Shown: positions 45,274 to 57,600, counted from the first letter of the stretch. The stretch is 64,000 nt of DNA from Ephemerocybe angulata (GCA_013368325.1 JAACJK010000109.1:1817190-1881189); one strand, 5' to 3'. The notes: generated from the sequence alone by a model not told the origin. Translations and numbers: made by a program.

Positions 45274-46563
45274 TCAAATCACTGACTCGTTCCACCAATT
45301 GAAAAGAGATTCCACCTCCTCATGCTCTTCGGGGTCGTTTAAAAGCTCAAGAATGGACCTATAGAAGTCCACAAACTCTGTATCTTTGTCCTCGCGGCAA
45401 ATAAGTGTTCTGGAGCTCAGAGCAAAGCAGATCTTTCGCGTGTGTCAGATCGAGTTAGCGGACAGCAGAAACTCGGTTACCTGTGCAGAAGTGTACGCCA
45501 GAGCGGCAGGGGTGACGTGAGTCATCTCGTAATCTTCGTCAGTGGCTCTGATATATGGAGCGAATATATGCTCGAAGCCCTAAAGCAAGCTCTTGTGAAG
45601 TGTCAGTAAACCACGGGGGTGGCGGCTGCTCACCTTAACCAAGAGCTGACTTCTGAAGAGCCCGTTCCATAGCCACTCTCGATCAATTTCTTCGTTTTCC
45701 CAGAGAAATCTTGGCCAATGTTCACCGCCAACGACGATTTCATTTGTACGCAGCTTGGTTCGGATACTGACGGGGAGGGTCAAATTCAAGAGATAGCCCA
45801 GAAGTATGATGGGTCAAGGGCTTACTCTTGGTCATTCCAATCGAGACCCATTGGGCAAAGAAGGAACCCTGTGCGATCATGGTGGAACCCTCGGCCTGTT
45901 TTGACGCCTTTGTCTAGAGGTGGCTCCAAGACTCGGGCCCCGGAAGGAATAATCCAGTCCAGGATACTACCTTTGAGGCTCTTACAATCATAAGCGCGTC
46001 CAAGTAGGAGACCTCTATGTAGCTTAGGTACGGGCGCTTTAGTTAGTCTATGGGTTAGATTGCCTTTTGAGACTCACTGTAGCTGCAATCTTGATGCCGT
46101 CCTCCTCACTTTCGGCATTCACGAGTGCCTCCTCGAGTCCCGGGCTCGTGGATAAGAGCGGTTCATATAGATACAGTTGATGTGCATCCCTAAACCGTCG
46201 TGGTTAACCTTTCGTTCTGACTTACTTATACAAGGAGGGCGCCATACTTGTGTGCCTCCGAGAGAGGTTTCTCGCTTTCAATGAGGCCCAAAGCCACCAG
46301 TGCGCGGATATTGGAGAATGCAGAGACCGTCCGACAGAAGTACTGCCCGGATCGAATGAATCTTTTCATTTTCTCGTTTCTAGTGAAGTCAGTGAAAGAA
46401 CTCCTACTCAAGGGAGAGCATACGGTTGCGGCCTAATACTAAGGGCTAAGGTGGAAGGACTTCCGTCAGTCTTGTGCGTGTCTTGCTCCATGGAAACTTC
46501 AGCCATTTCGTGCACAACGTCCTGAGTGATGGGGGTGGGAGAGAAAAGAGAATAGAAATCCAT
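45274..46563 (-). CDS. DUF6698-family protein, paralog X
   Basis: Seven exons: 46563-46424, 46379-46248, 46189-46078, 46022-45826, 45766-45634, 45579-45481, 45432-45274, giving 323 residues. Introns are 44-59 nt and all phases agree. Exons 2-5 have exactly the same lengths as in paralog Y (132, 112, 197, 133). Core motifs of this Agaricomycete family are present: SILDWIIPSG, KTGRGFHHDRTGFLLCP, LDWND, EHWPRFLWENEE, LWNGLFRSQLLVKGFEHIF, LAYTSAQ, ICFALSS and a closing LFNWWN. Molecular role unknown; the family is greatly expanded in mushroom-forming fungi. Exon 6 is 30 nt shorter than in Y, losing part of the segment before MTHVTPAALAY. Confidence 0.85.
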
Positions 46564-47114
46564 AGCTGACGAGCATTTCGCTTATATTAGAACTCAGCAA
46601 GTCATTTCAATGCTAGACAAGTCATATACCCTACCCAGGGTTGCGCTGACTTGCAAATAGGTTGGGCTGAGTCAGTCACGATATCTCCGAGTCGTCTGCG
46701 TGACTGTCCGCCCTACGTCTTGCCACCAGTGTGCCACCTCACGACGGCGCTGTTAGGCCTGAGATCTGAGATGTTACTTTCAAAGACATTCAGGATTAGC
46801 GACAAGAGCTGCTGATCAACAAATCTAACGCAATGTTATGTAAGGCGGGGGATGTGTACTACGACAGACCGGTAGAACTGCGGGGCAACGATTTGAATAA
46901 TAAGATGGCTATATGAGCGATCGTAAATGAATCCAGTAATAGACTATCAATTGGTGTTACTAGCAGCGTTCGAGTTAGCGAGTGCCAATCTGCGCTGCTT
47001 AATTCTGGCGAGTGCGCTGTTGTTGGGGGCCAGGCGCCTCGAAGTCGAAAAGGACGGGAATATGCGTCTAGGCCCGCTGTTAGTTTCACCCCTTATCCTG
47101 GTTAAGCGAGATAC
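46564..47114. other. Spacer between DUF6698 paralogs
   Basis: Holds the promoter of X and the 3' flank of Y. No gene seen. Confidence 0.5.
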
Positions 47115-48387
47115 CTACTGGTTCCACCAGTTCAACAGGGGTTTGACCTGGTCCTGCTCCTCGGGGTCCTCGAGAAGTTCAAGGATTGAGGTATAGAAGG
47201 TTTCAGAGTCCGTTTCCCTGTCCGTTCGCGAGAAAGTAGACGCAGAGCTCAGCGCAAAACGGATCTTCAATGTGGTAAGATACGAAAGAATAAAGATTGG
47301 TGAGGGCTTCCTCACCTGCGTGAACGCATACGCCAGAGAGGCGGGAGTGACACGCGTCATTCCATGAATCCTGGCGTTCCCCGACCGCGTCGCCCTTGGC
47401 TCGTCGTCAACAGAGCTCGGGGATGTGAAGATATGCTTGAAACCCTGCGGTCCGCGTCAGAAATGTCTTTCATGTAGCGCATCTGCAGCGCACCTTGACT
47501 AGCAGTTCGTTTCTAAACAGTCCACTCCACGCGTTGTCGGGGTCGAAGGTCTCATTTTTGTACACAAACAGAGGCCAATGAGCACCACTAACAGCTATAT
47601 CTTTGTTTCGCAGCTGGACCTTTACCCTTAACCCGGCTTGAAGGTAAACTAGCGAAAGGGAAGAAAACTGAAAATGTTACAAGCTTACTCTTCATTGCTC
47701 CAATCGAGCTCCGCTGGACACAGGAGGAAGCCTGTGCGATCATGATTAAAGCCTCGGTTGACCTTGACGTTTCTAGACAAGGGTGGTTGCAAGGGTGAAC
47801 CTCCAACGGGGACGATCCAGTCCAGAATTGCCCCTTTGAGGCTCTTGGTATCATCTGCCCGTCCACTGGAAGCGCCTTGTTGTATCTGAAAATTGAGTCT
47901 GTCCACCTGGTAGCCTGAGAGCGTCGGCCATAACCCACCATGCTTGCAATTGCCATTGCTTCTTCCTCGCTCTGTGAGCTCAAAATTCTCTCCTCAAGTC
48001 CGGGTACCATGGCTAGAAGACGTTTATAAACTCTCAATTCTCGTCTTTCCCTGCGGTCTCGTCAGTTAAAGCCAACCGCTGGCAAGAATCGGCTTACTGC
48101 TGTGTCTCAGGCGGTGTCTCTTCATCGGCGTTGAGGCCCGCAGTCAGGAGTGAGTGGACATTAGCAAACGCGAAAACTGCACGGCCAAAGTGCCGTCCGT
48201 GGTGCACCAAAGGATCCGTCTGGAGATTCCTAGAGAGAGCTTTAGCGTACCGGCGGCGAATACTTTGTGGGACTTACGGTTTCTTTCTAGGGGCCTGTGT
48301 CAAAGCGTATGGTCGCTTTTGACCAACTCCGCTTTCTATTCCGATCCCATATCTAGGAGTAGCGGACACTTCGGCAGAAGTGGTCAT
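47115..48387 (-). CDS. DUF6698-family protein, paralog Y
   Basis: Seven exons: 48387-48278, 48229-48098, 48050-47939, 47885-47689, 47626-47494, 47444-47316, 47264-47115, giving 320 residues. Introns are 47-62 nt; the one ending at 47627 uses an AAG acceptor chosen by phase and family fit. Motifs: AILDWIVPVG, LSRNVKVNRGFNHDRTGF, LLCPAELDWSNEE, VSGAHWPLFVYKNE, WSGLFRNELLVKGFKHIF, SGNARIHGMTRVTPASLAYA, IRFALSSASTFSRTD, LLNWWNQ. The SGNARIHGMT segment typical of the family is complete here and shortened in X. Both copies look intact and probably arose by tandem duplication. Confidence 0.88.
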
Positions 48388-49299
48388 TGAGTGCTAATAG
48401 TTGGCGATTGGAAGGAGAAGTGTAACAGGTTCGACTTCCCCCAAATTCTTGCAGCATCCTGTATTTAAGGGCTTTTTTGGGGATTGACAATCCGCGAGTC
48501 AGAACCAGAGTTCAGCTCATTCTGCCAGAACGGCATAATTGTGATCCTAGGACGTCTAATGAGGTGCTGGTGCGAGTCTGGATGCGAATCAGTTTTGTCA
48601 AGGACTCAAGAAACGTCCAGATGGAGGAGTTGCGAGTCAGCGGCGCCGCCTGAAATTTTAACTTCCTGGCACCGGTAAGGGCTTCCTTCCACCAAGTTTG
48701 TGCTGACTCGGCCGGAGTTCGAAGCTCTGCCCGCACGAGGGTGGACCGTCAATTGAGCACGGTACACATCCGATGATGGGGTGGGGAACTTTGCTCGTCC
48801 GGACTGAACCCAGATTCCATGTTGCCTACGGAGTCGTTCAGGAAGGCGGCCCCGAGCCAAGGGCAGATTCCTAAAAGTTGATTGGTTGGGATATGTTTGC
48901 TTATCGCGGAGTCGCAGCTACGACTCCGCGCCACCGAATTTCATTTTTATCGGTTCGCTACGGTTGGCGCGTTCGTCCTTGAGCACTCTTTCACGCATAC
49001 CCTCTGACCACTGGGCCATCCAGCCCTTGAAATGCACTGTAGAAAGTGAGAGGGCATTGTCATAAGCACGAGACGGTGGTCAACTTTGGGGTATTGAAGG
49101 TGAGCTTGCCAGTTGGAGAACCTAGGCAAATTGTTGTAAGAAAATTGGGTCTGAGCTGGGGATCCAGCTCAACTTGTGAAGGCGGCTACTGATTACTTGA
49201 GTTCATAAAAGGGCCAGCCTCCATGACGAACCCGGCAGGTGCGCAATTGAAGAGATTATAAACCAATTCGAGCTCTTGTTTACCAAGTGGGTTGATACG
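48388..49299. other. Intergenic with hairpin
   Basis: Contains the upstream region of paralog Y, with a TTAAATAC TATA-like element about 75 bp before its ATG, and the inverted repeat at 48905. No gene supported. Confidence 0.45.
48905..48930. repeat. Perfect 10-bp inverted repeat, 6-nt loop
   Basis: CGCGGAGTCG and CGACTCCGCG flank CAGCTA. It could form a stable hairpin; function unknown. Confidence 0.85.
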
Positions 49300-51290
49300 T
49301 CAGAGAGTCGGTGAAGGCAAAGGCGGCGGCAAGTGTGCCGGAGGCGAGAAGGAATAATGAGCCGGAGGTAAGCGAGTTGATTCCTTGGGTGGTGGGGAGG
49401 GCGAAGGTCGTGCATGCGCAGTCAGGACTGGAGGTATTACTTGGCGTGGGGGAGGGGAATGAGCTGGAGGCGGGGGCGGAGTCGAGCTTATAAGTGGAGA
49501 CAAAGGGCGCTGAATAGGAGCTGAAGGTAGAGAGGTTGACTCCTCGGGGGCTAGGTGGGGCAACAAAAGCGATGCTGGCGATGTTGATAGTTGGCGTAGA
49601 AGTTGTTGAGATGACGAGGGCGGCGTTGGCATATTGAAATGCATGTTTAGAGGTGTGCTGCGCGCCGGCGGGCCACTGCTATCGGCTGAGGTGGGAGGTG
49701 TCGCTCGTGCAATCAGCGGATGGAGGAAGGGTGTAGTTGTGGAGGGGCCGGGCTCGAAGCTGCAAGACCAATCCCGGGAATCATGGGGCCACGAACGTTT
49801 TGGGGCTCGCCTTTCGGTTTCCTCGTCCTCAGGAGGTGCCGTGCGCTTGTGGGGTTTTGTGAAGTTAAACCACGAAGGCGCCCAAACAAACTCGCCAACT
49901 GGAAGGATTGGTTGAGCCATTGATATGACTGTCAGAAGAACATCCGAGCAGGTCGAACTGCCAAATGCCACAGACAATAAGCCTGCAAATAGTGCTTCCT
50001 CCAGAACGAGCATCGCAAGCGGGCGTGTGCTCCCCCAAGCATGCTTCATCTATCATCAAGAAGAGTGAGCGGTAGTAATGATCTATTAGCTTTGCAAGCC
50101 CACCTTAAGCATATTCTCCCGAGACCACTTTCGACTAGAAATAGGGAAGCGGGACAGCAGGAAGATTGGGCTCCCTAGAAATCCTGCCTCGAAACACAAG
50201 TTTGCACCTTTTAGATTCGGCCCGTCGTCAACGATTCTCTTCATAAGCCTGCACTGCTCGGAGTAGGTCATGGACGGCCTGTGTAAGGGGTGTTGGTTGA
50301 CATTCTGTGGCAGATGCAGATTGGAAGAGGCTGACATACGAGGAAGTGCTTAGATCTTGAGAGCAGAAGGTACCGAGAATGTTTGAGGCGGTTCTGAGTG
50401 TAATCGGCTCCTGTCCTGCTACGTGAGGCTAGATCAAACAGAAGGGTCGAAACGACATACCTCAGCCCCTACCGGGTCGCATAGACAGCGCAGATACATT
50501 GCACAGGTGCAAATATTGGAGAATATGCTAGAGATTGCAAGGTTGTCCTCTGCTACTATGGAGTTCTTCACGAGGGTAGCAAGCGCGTCGGAGGAGTGTG
50601 GTCTACGGCGCTCTTGTGGGGGCTCTGTTCTAGCCATCAAGTCCCCTAATTCGGTAACGAGCTGGGTCCAATCGTACAGGGGACAGTACTCCTGTGCTTC
50701 GCCCAATGGTCCTCGTCCCATTGGGATTGCCAGGGGAAGTTTGCCTACTCGAACAAGGAAGAAGTCTAAGACCTGGTATGCTGAAACAAGCAGAGCAAGG
50801 AGGTCGAAGTCGGCTGGTCGGGGCCTCGATATCTTTTCTGTTCCTGAGTTGGATGAGTCACAGCGAGAGATATAGCGGATGCATTCAGCGAGCTGGTAGA
50901 AGTCAAAGTTTCCGACCGCCATCGCTCGCTCCGTTGCTTCAAGCCGTGCGGCCAAGTTCTAAGGACCCCTCCGTGTCATATGGGGGGACGACACTGCCAG
51001 TTTTAGTTCCACTCACAATGACGGGATCTTCTGAGTTCCCTACTAGATTCACCAATGAGCCTTGTACGTGGGGTAGGGTTGAACGGAAAGAGTATCGAGA
51101 AAGCCACGTCCGATCGCGGTTGCTGCAGGTTTCCGACATGCAAGAAAGCCACTTGGTGACAGGCGGTGCTCGTCCTGACAAAGACTTTGTTGCCTCCTGT
51201 TCAGACGGCAATGGCGTGAGCGATAGAATGCTAATGAGTAAGTAAACTCGAGGCGGCCTGACTTGAAGGAGTTGTAAGTATAGTTGCGGA
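49300..51290 (-). CDS. Multi-exon hypothetical protein with Pro-rich C-terminus
   Basis: Well-joined pieces on the minus strand: an exon ending NSEDPVI, a GTGAGT...TTAG intron of about 60 nt, then NLAARLEATERAMAVGNFDF continuing to PVGAE at about 50459 (GTATGT donor). Another pair is a segment ending KWSRENMLK at about 50104, an intron to 50050 (GTGGGC...TAG), and the last exon 50049-49300 (KHAWGSTRPLAMLVLEEALF, then SVAFGSSTCSDVLLTVIS). That exon has a hydrophobic stretch that could be a membrane segment and ends in a long Pro/Ser-rich tail. The join between about 50459 and 50337 is not resolved. Further 5' exons probably reach about 51570. No family recognised. Confidence 0.4.
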
Positions 51291-52239
51291 AGTTGGGTCA
51301 ACCACGAACCAGGTCACCTGGCGGATTACAAATCCCGGACGTAGAATAACGGCGCCGCCAGGGGTGGCTGCCGCCCTGCAAGGCTGCAAGCCAACTTGGC
51401 ATCTTCAATTGTGATGGGCCGACTCCGAGAAGAAGGCAGAGCTCCATAAACTGTATCTCATGTATTTGAATAGGCTTGCCACAGCTCCGGCTGGGTGATT
51501 TTGTCTTCGGGCGTGACGAATTTGGAAGCAAGGAGTCCTATTATGGGCGGAGGCCGATGCTATTTTCAATTTGGCCTGGACTATGGGAGGGTGGTATTTG
51601 CGCGCTATGGGCGGTACGCTGATATTTTGTTGATGGAGTGAGCCTCAGTCAAAAGAAGTGAGAGACTAACTTGACTGCTTAACCTTAAGTCTTAATGGAT
51701 ACCACAACTTGGGGACAAGTACGCATATCAATCTTACCGGGAAACATCGCTTCTGCGCCAAGGTGCCAACTGCCAATGTTGGTGAGTAGTTACTATGAAA
51801 GTAATAAGCCACTGAATACCCAGTTTGTATTCGCCAATCAAGTGGGGGTCTTCTGTCACGATGGAATGGTTGTGGCGACCTTAAAGTCGAGCCAAACGAA
51901 GGTGGTGGAGGTCTAGTCCCTCGCCGTACTCCGTTCGCTGTCAAGGGACATGACCTGACCTCGACGGTGTTATCTAGACCACCCGTAGAATGCGAAGAAT
52001 GGTGCCCAAGAATGCCCCGCGGGGAGGTGATGGTGGGGGCGGCAGGAGGTAACTTGAAGGTATTAGGCGAGAGTGGGAGTGCAATATCGGACGGAAATGC
52101 CAGGGAAAGTGCTCATTCACTGACGGAGAGCAGGCATACATCGTTTAACGAGACTGTCGGCCTCAGGCTGGAGGTGATTCGCTGGGTTAGTACAATTCAT
52201 CTGGCATCTGGCTGGTTCCTGGAGAGATACAAGTAAGTA
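51291..52239. other. Unassigned region
   Basis: The left part may hold first exons of the gene at 49300-51290. The remainder has short frames only. Confidence 0.35.
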
Positions 52240-53328
52240 ATCGAGGAAAGAGAGGGTATCTTCCCATGAATTGTGGAGTCGGTGCCCCTTGCTCAAGCCT
52301 TGCTTGATGAGAGCAAAGTTGGGAAACACGATCTCAGTCAACTTGACGGTAATATCGTCTTCGTTGGAAGCGCTGTACTGGGCGACGGATGGTCGAATAC
52401 AGGCAGGAGGAATGGAAAAGTATTGCCAAATGAACTCATGGGCCTTCCCCACTCTGGATGCAAACCCAGCAATTCACAATCCTAATTTCTGGGTTAGTTC
52501 GCGAACGGAGAGAGGGCGTGTACAACACTTACCTCATCCGAAATCTTTCTGAACAAGTCAAGGACCTTCAATGGATTCAAGTCTTCGTGAAGAGCCTTGT
52601 TGATGTACAACCCGAGTTCCTTACGCGCCTCTACAGCTGGTGCAAAGGACCTTTTACACTTTTCCAACTCGTCCGCGGTTTTCTTCGCCCTGAAATTGTC
52701 GTGGATGATCTTGAGGACACCTCCCATTTCGACGGCACCGTTGGTAGCGGAATGGTATGCCAGTGGGCGGTAGACTACTTTACACGCCATGGTGTTCACG
52801 GCCTTGAAGAAAGACTGTCGCTGCATGTTTTCGAGGTTGGGCTTCCGGAAGCGCTTCAGGTAGGATCGGCGCAGCTCTACATGAATATTATCAATGTATC
52901 TTGCAGATGGTTTGGAGGATTCCGACAGCATGTTTGAAGTAGCCGATGTGGAATACGGGGACGCATGGTTTGATGTAGGGATAGTGGCCGACGGAGTTAC
53001 TGAGGACTGTCCACAGGTTTCGCAGAACGCACTTTTGTCGGTGGTACCCTAAGTCGACCGGTTTGAAAAGGCTATGATAGACAGTAGTATAGCGACGCAC
53101 CAGTATCCAATGGAAAACACCGTTCTTCACTGGCAGCCTATCTGTCGGCGCGTACAAATCTCGATGAGTGCCTTCAAACTCGGATAATTTGACGGTACCT
53201 TGCGCATTCAGCAAGCTGAACTGTAGCATTTTTCTGGTAGAATATATGAGAGATGGCCTCCGCCTATATGTCTGTGTCGCGACTTACATGACTTTTGGTG
53301 CCTGGTGAGCTGAGACGGCATCCTTCAT
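52240..53328 (-). pseudogene. RPC1: RNA polymerase III largest subunit, 5' fragment pseudogene
   Basis: A degenerate copy of the N-terminal clamp region of RPC1 (Rpc160), the catalytic subunit of Pol III. The first exon is still intact (ATG 53328, MKDAVSAHQAPKV, 54-nt intron). The next exon keeps VKLSEFEGTHRDLYAPTDR. Defects: a one-base deletion near 53000 just after CETCGQS, with the following zinc-site Cys changed to Ser; loss of the second CxxC segment before RRSYLKRFRKPNLENMQRQS; both Cys lost in KVVYRPLAYHSATNG, where the family has a CxxC; and a one-base deletion near 52440 before HEFIWQY. SNEDDITVKLTEIVF is still clear. Homology fades after KQGLSKG (about 52300). The rest of this very long gene is absent. 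Confidence 0.9.
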
Positions 53329-53462
53329 CCTTCATGGCGGACGGCGGATGACTCGGAATCACGATGCTGCGTTTCGGAGGAGCCCTGAGTCGGGCCGGCC
53401 AAAGCGTGTGCCGCGTGACGGGGGATGGGCTGGGGACTTGTGAGCAATCCTAATGCTGCCAT
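53329..53462. promoter_or_regulatory. Shared promoter remnant between the two pseudogenes
   Basis: About 134 bp separate the RPC1 start from the SCL1-like start in divergent orientation. If the pair was copied as a block, this is the copied bidirectional promoter. Confidence 0.5.
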
Positions 53463-54395
53463 GATGTCCAGGACACTTCATACAACAGATACCTCAACGT
53501 TTTCTCGCCAGGGGGTCGCCTCTACCAGGTCTGTGAGTACAGCCGAAAATACAGCCCCTTCTTGGCTTACAGTGGACACAGAGTACACCGGCTCTGCTCT
53601 GGGAGGAAAGGACACCTCTGTCGTGATCACCCAGAAGAAGATAAGCGTCTCAACGCGTCTACTTATCACCCATCTATTCAACATTAACCCCTCAATTGCT
53701 TGCCTCATGACTGGTCTGATAGGTATGCCGCAGCCTTATCTTATTCCAATCTGGATATAGCTCATCCTCCTCGAGCAAGGGCGCAGGTAGCTGGTGCAAG
53801 ATCAGAAGCTGTCCACAGCCCTGGCCGCCTGGCGCTGCGCCTCGCCAACATCAACCAGGCATACACTCAGAGGGCTGCGATGAGTCCGTTGGGAATTGGT
53901 GCGTTCTATATTCCTTGCCTGCCAATCTCGCTTGTCAAGCTAACGTTCTAAAAGCCATGATCCTCATTGGCATCGACCCGTAATTCGGCCCTCAAATCTT
54001 CAAGCTCGACTCCACAGGATACTTCATAGGATTCCACACAACGGACGCGGGTCAGAAACAGCAGGAGGCGATGGACCACCTGGAGAGAAGCAGAAAAGGC
54101 TGGATGGCGGGAAAGGTGCGGAGAATGCGGTGTTGGCAGGAAAGACTCGTTCTCGAGCGGGACTCATCGAGGTAAGCATTCGAGCGCGTTACAACGCTGG
54201 GTATGACACTCAGACATTCACGGATAGCTTGCCATCGAGGTCTTGTCGACAGTTCACGCTACCGACTACAAGCCCGGCGAAATCGAGATTTACATTGTCT
54301 CCAACAGTGAGGAGGAGGATCCCGAGACCAGGGGAAGCTGGAGAGTGACGGACGAGGCGGAAGTCGAGAAGCATTTGCTAGCGTACGCTGATTAG
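53463..54395 (+). pseudogene. SCL1: Proteasome alpha-1 subunit pseudogene
   Basis: A degenerate copy of the 20S proteasome alpha-1 subunit (Scl1/PSMA6), a structural subunit of the outer ring. Recognisable pieces in order: SYNRYLNVFSPGGRLYQ; an intron; GGKDTSVVITQKKI; THLFNINPSIACLMTGLIG; an intron; LANINQAYTQRAAMSPLGIG; an intron; MILIGIDP; FKLDSTGYFIGFHTTDAGQK; LSTVHATDYKPGEIEIYIVS; and the natural C-terminus VEKHLLAYAD at 54395. Disabling changes: the start region is out of frame with the first homologous codons, a TAA at 53981-53983 replaces the Glu of the GIDPEFG motif, and a frameshift lies near 54090-54130. Introns are retained, so this is a DNA-level duplicate rather than a retrocopy. 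Confidence 0.92.
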
Positions 54396-54675
54396 TGAGT
54401 GTAGAATAAGTGACTGCGTATTAATAAATGGCCCATCTCGCTTTCGCTTGCTCTCTACCGAAGCACCTCCGCTCTGCGTATAACTATCAGATCCTGTTCC
54501 ATAGCCTAGTCAGAGTGAACGCACCATAATCGATCTCAGCATCCTCCGGTACATGTCCATGGTAGTTCCAGTAATGAGGGGGAACCTCCCAGCAGGGTCT
54601 GACTGATCTCAGAGCCAAAAATAAGACAATTGACAAGTAGAATATACGGCGCAGATACATGTTTGAATATTGTAT

Positions 54676-57600
54676 TCAAGCCAGCAACGCCTTCTTGCCT
54701 AGAGCCCGATGAAACTTACACAATGAATGTTCAAGAACGATAACGTCGAAGCCCATCTCCGCCTGCTCGCTCTCAGAGAACTTCGACACACAGAAGTCGT
54801 TGACTTCTTCTAGTGCGCACGCCACCGCTGCAATCTTCTCCTCCTTCCTCCCCGAAAGAGGCTTCACCAATAGGCCCAAGTCCACCAATCCCAATATGCC
54901 CCCGCTGTTGAGCTCAACCATAACCGCAGCCATCTCCTGAACGCTAGGCATGTCACAAACGCCTGCATATGCCAAGTCGCCGACCAAAGCAAAGCTTCCA
55001 AGTTTTCCCAACTGCGGAAAGATAATCTCCTTGTCCAACCTTGGGCTAAAGAACTGGAGCATACGCTCGAAGGTTGGGCGGGGCTCGGCGGAGACAAACC
55101 CTTCCCAGTTCCGCTCAGAGAGAGAGGTCCAATGCGTGCGAGCGTGGTCGACCTTTCGATCCCGATTGGGCTGACCGTACGGTTTGACGCTGCAGAAGTA
55201 CTGGTCAGTCTTCAACTTGATAGTGTTACTCGGATCGGTGATGACAGCTTGGACAGTCTCGATGAAGTCGTCCCATGACTCGAAGAGGATCTTCTGATCT
55301 TCGAAAAACCTGGTGCGATGGGTAACGCCGCGCCAGACAACGGCACTGAAGATACCAGGAAGAGTGCGGATGGTAGCAGAGGTATATGGACCGGTGGGAG
55401 AAAGAGATCTCAACCGAGCGGGGGCCTTCTCTCGGATCGGGAGGTAGTACCCAGGTTCTTCGCGCAGGAGTTGGCCGAACTTGTCTTGGGTAGGGGAGAG
55501 GGGGTTCCTGACGTACCCCAAAGACATCCTCCACATGTAGGAGTACTTGGCCCAGGCAGCGCCGGCAAGCCCATCCAGCTCCACGTCGTCCGCCGCTAGT
55601 GTGCCGTTGTAAAGTTTACGGTACTGGAGATAGAGGGAGTTCTCGGTTGAGGATTCAAGGGATATAGGGTGAGTTGCAAGCTCGGCACGGAAGTCGGAGG
55701 ACATGGACACGTTCTGGGCGGCATGGGGCCGGTTTCCTGAGACGACGTACTTGGACTTGAAGAACCGTGCCATCTTCCAAACATAGTCCATGGTCACAAT
55801 CTCATCGCCCAATTCCTCCCGCAGAGCCGAGAGAAACCAAGCCAGCTTGCGGTTGTGGTCACGGGGATAGTGGAGCCAATCCGCCACGATATGAGAGACC
55901 GACTCGCAGATAGCGTTGTCCAAATCGGCGCCTGCCAGGAACTGTCTGGCTTTGCTGTTGACAAAGTCGACCTGGACGTTATCGCTAGCGCTGGTGAACA
56001 TGAACTCCGAGGAGTTAAACGTGAAAGCTGGGCTGCGGGTGTGATAGAGATGGTGGAGTCGGTCGACTAACTTGCTGAGCCAATCCCCCTTCTCCGACAG
56101 CTTCATAGACTTCTTCGATAGAATTTCTCTCGTCAATTGGGGTAGCTCGACGTCAAGCCATTCCCAAACTCGAGTCCGGGCATCGAGGATAAGCTGCCTG
56201 TTGAACCGTCCCATCTGCTGCTGGTGGTCAAGGTAAACCTGGAGTGTGTCGATGCTTCGGAGGATCTCCGAGAGAGCGGCGGGTGCACCTTCGCAGTCGA
56301 TGGATTCGAAGTTGAGAGCAAGGCCAGCATCTCTACTGGCGTCGGTACTGACTTCCTTCGAAGACGCACGTAACTCTTCCTTCAGCTGCAAGAGCTCAAG
56401 CTCAAGGACTGGAGCTGTAGTTTGCTGGTTAAACGCAAACTTGTATTCGACTGAAGATTGTGATCAGTCACTTATTCCACATCAAACATGGAGTTCTCAC
56501 CTTTCGGGGCTGCAGCCTTCTCCTTCCTCGTACTCTTCTCCTTCCTCGTACTCTTCTCCTTCCTCGTACTCTTCTCCTTCCTCGTACTCTTCTCCTTCCT
56601 CGTACTCTTCTCCTTCCTCATATTCTTCTCCTTCCTCGTACTCTTCTCCTCTGAATCCACCTCCCTGCCTTTGCCCTTTCCTGTAGATCGCGCTCGCTTG
56701 GAGCCAGGGGTTTCTAACACTTCCTGAGTTGCGGCCGTGCGCTTCTTAGCCTTTGCGCCACCTGCAAGTAGAGTACATCAGTGACGCTCACAAGAGTAAT
56801 GGCTATCGCAACGTACCCAGACCCTGGACCGAATCCTGCCCACTCTCCTCCTCTGAATCCACCTCCCGACCCTCAACCGAATCCTGCCCACTCTCCTCCT
56901 CTGAATCCACCTCCCAACCCTCGACCGAATCCTGCCCACTCTCCTCCTCTGAATCCACCTCCTTTCCCTTGCCCTTTCTTGTAGATCGCACTCGCTTGGA
57001 GCTGGGGGCTTCCAACACCCCCTGAGTTGCCGCAGTGCGCTTCTTAGCCTTTGCGTCATCTGCAAGTATATCAGCAACGGACGCAATGGTAATGGCTATT
57101 GCAACGCACCCTCGTTATCTCCCATCCCTCCGTGTCCAACAATACGAACCTTGTTGGATGTTCCAGCAGCGGTCGACACTTCAGCCTCCACTCCTGGCCG
57201 TCGTTAGTTCTGAATAAGTCCAAAGCAGGGCAAAGGCGTACCTAGCACCGGATTGACCGCCTTCCTAAGCTCGGGGTCTCTCATAAAACGTGACGGGATG
57301 ATACCAGCGGTTTTGGTGAGGTGTTCATTCCAGGCGTTCTGCCGCACAGAGTACCATTTCCGCATCTCGTCAGGTACTGGGCCATCCACAACCGTCGGAG
57401 GCGCCTCGTTCCAGGGCGGCACTGCACGGGTCACGCCGGCTTCGTCGCGATACTCGAATGAGTCCATAAACTTCGGGGGCTTGACCGTGTACCCTACGTC
57501 GGAGTGAATCTGGTTAACGTAGTACCGGCACATGTTGTAGAGCGCGCGGCTATGAAACTCGGCCTCTGATTGACGGTCCATATAGAGGTGGGCGTCGCCG

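Noticed and set aside
48960..49040. tRNA-like A-box sequence on the minus strand
   Set aside because: A TGGCCCAGTGG motif is present, but no matching B box, T arm or acceptor pairing follows.
52117..53229. Treating the minus-strand frames as a functional RPC1 gene
   Set aside because: At least two frameshifts, loss of zinc-ligand cysteines and absence of most of the protein show it is a pseudogene.
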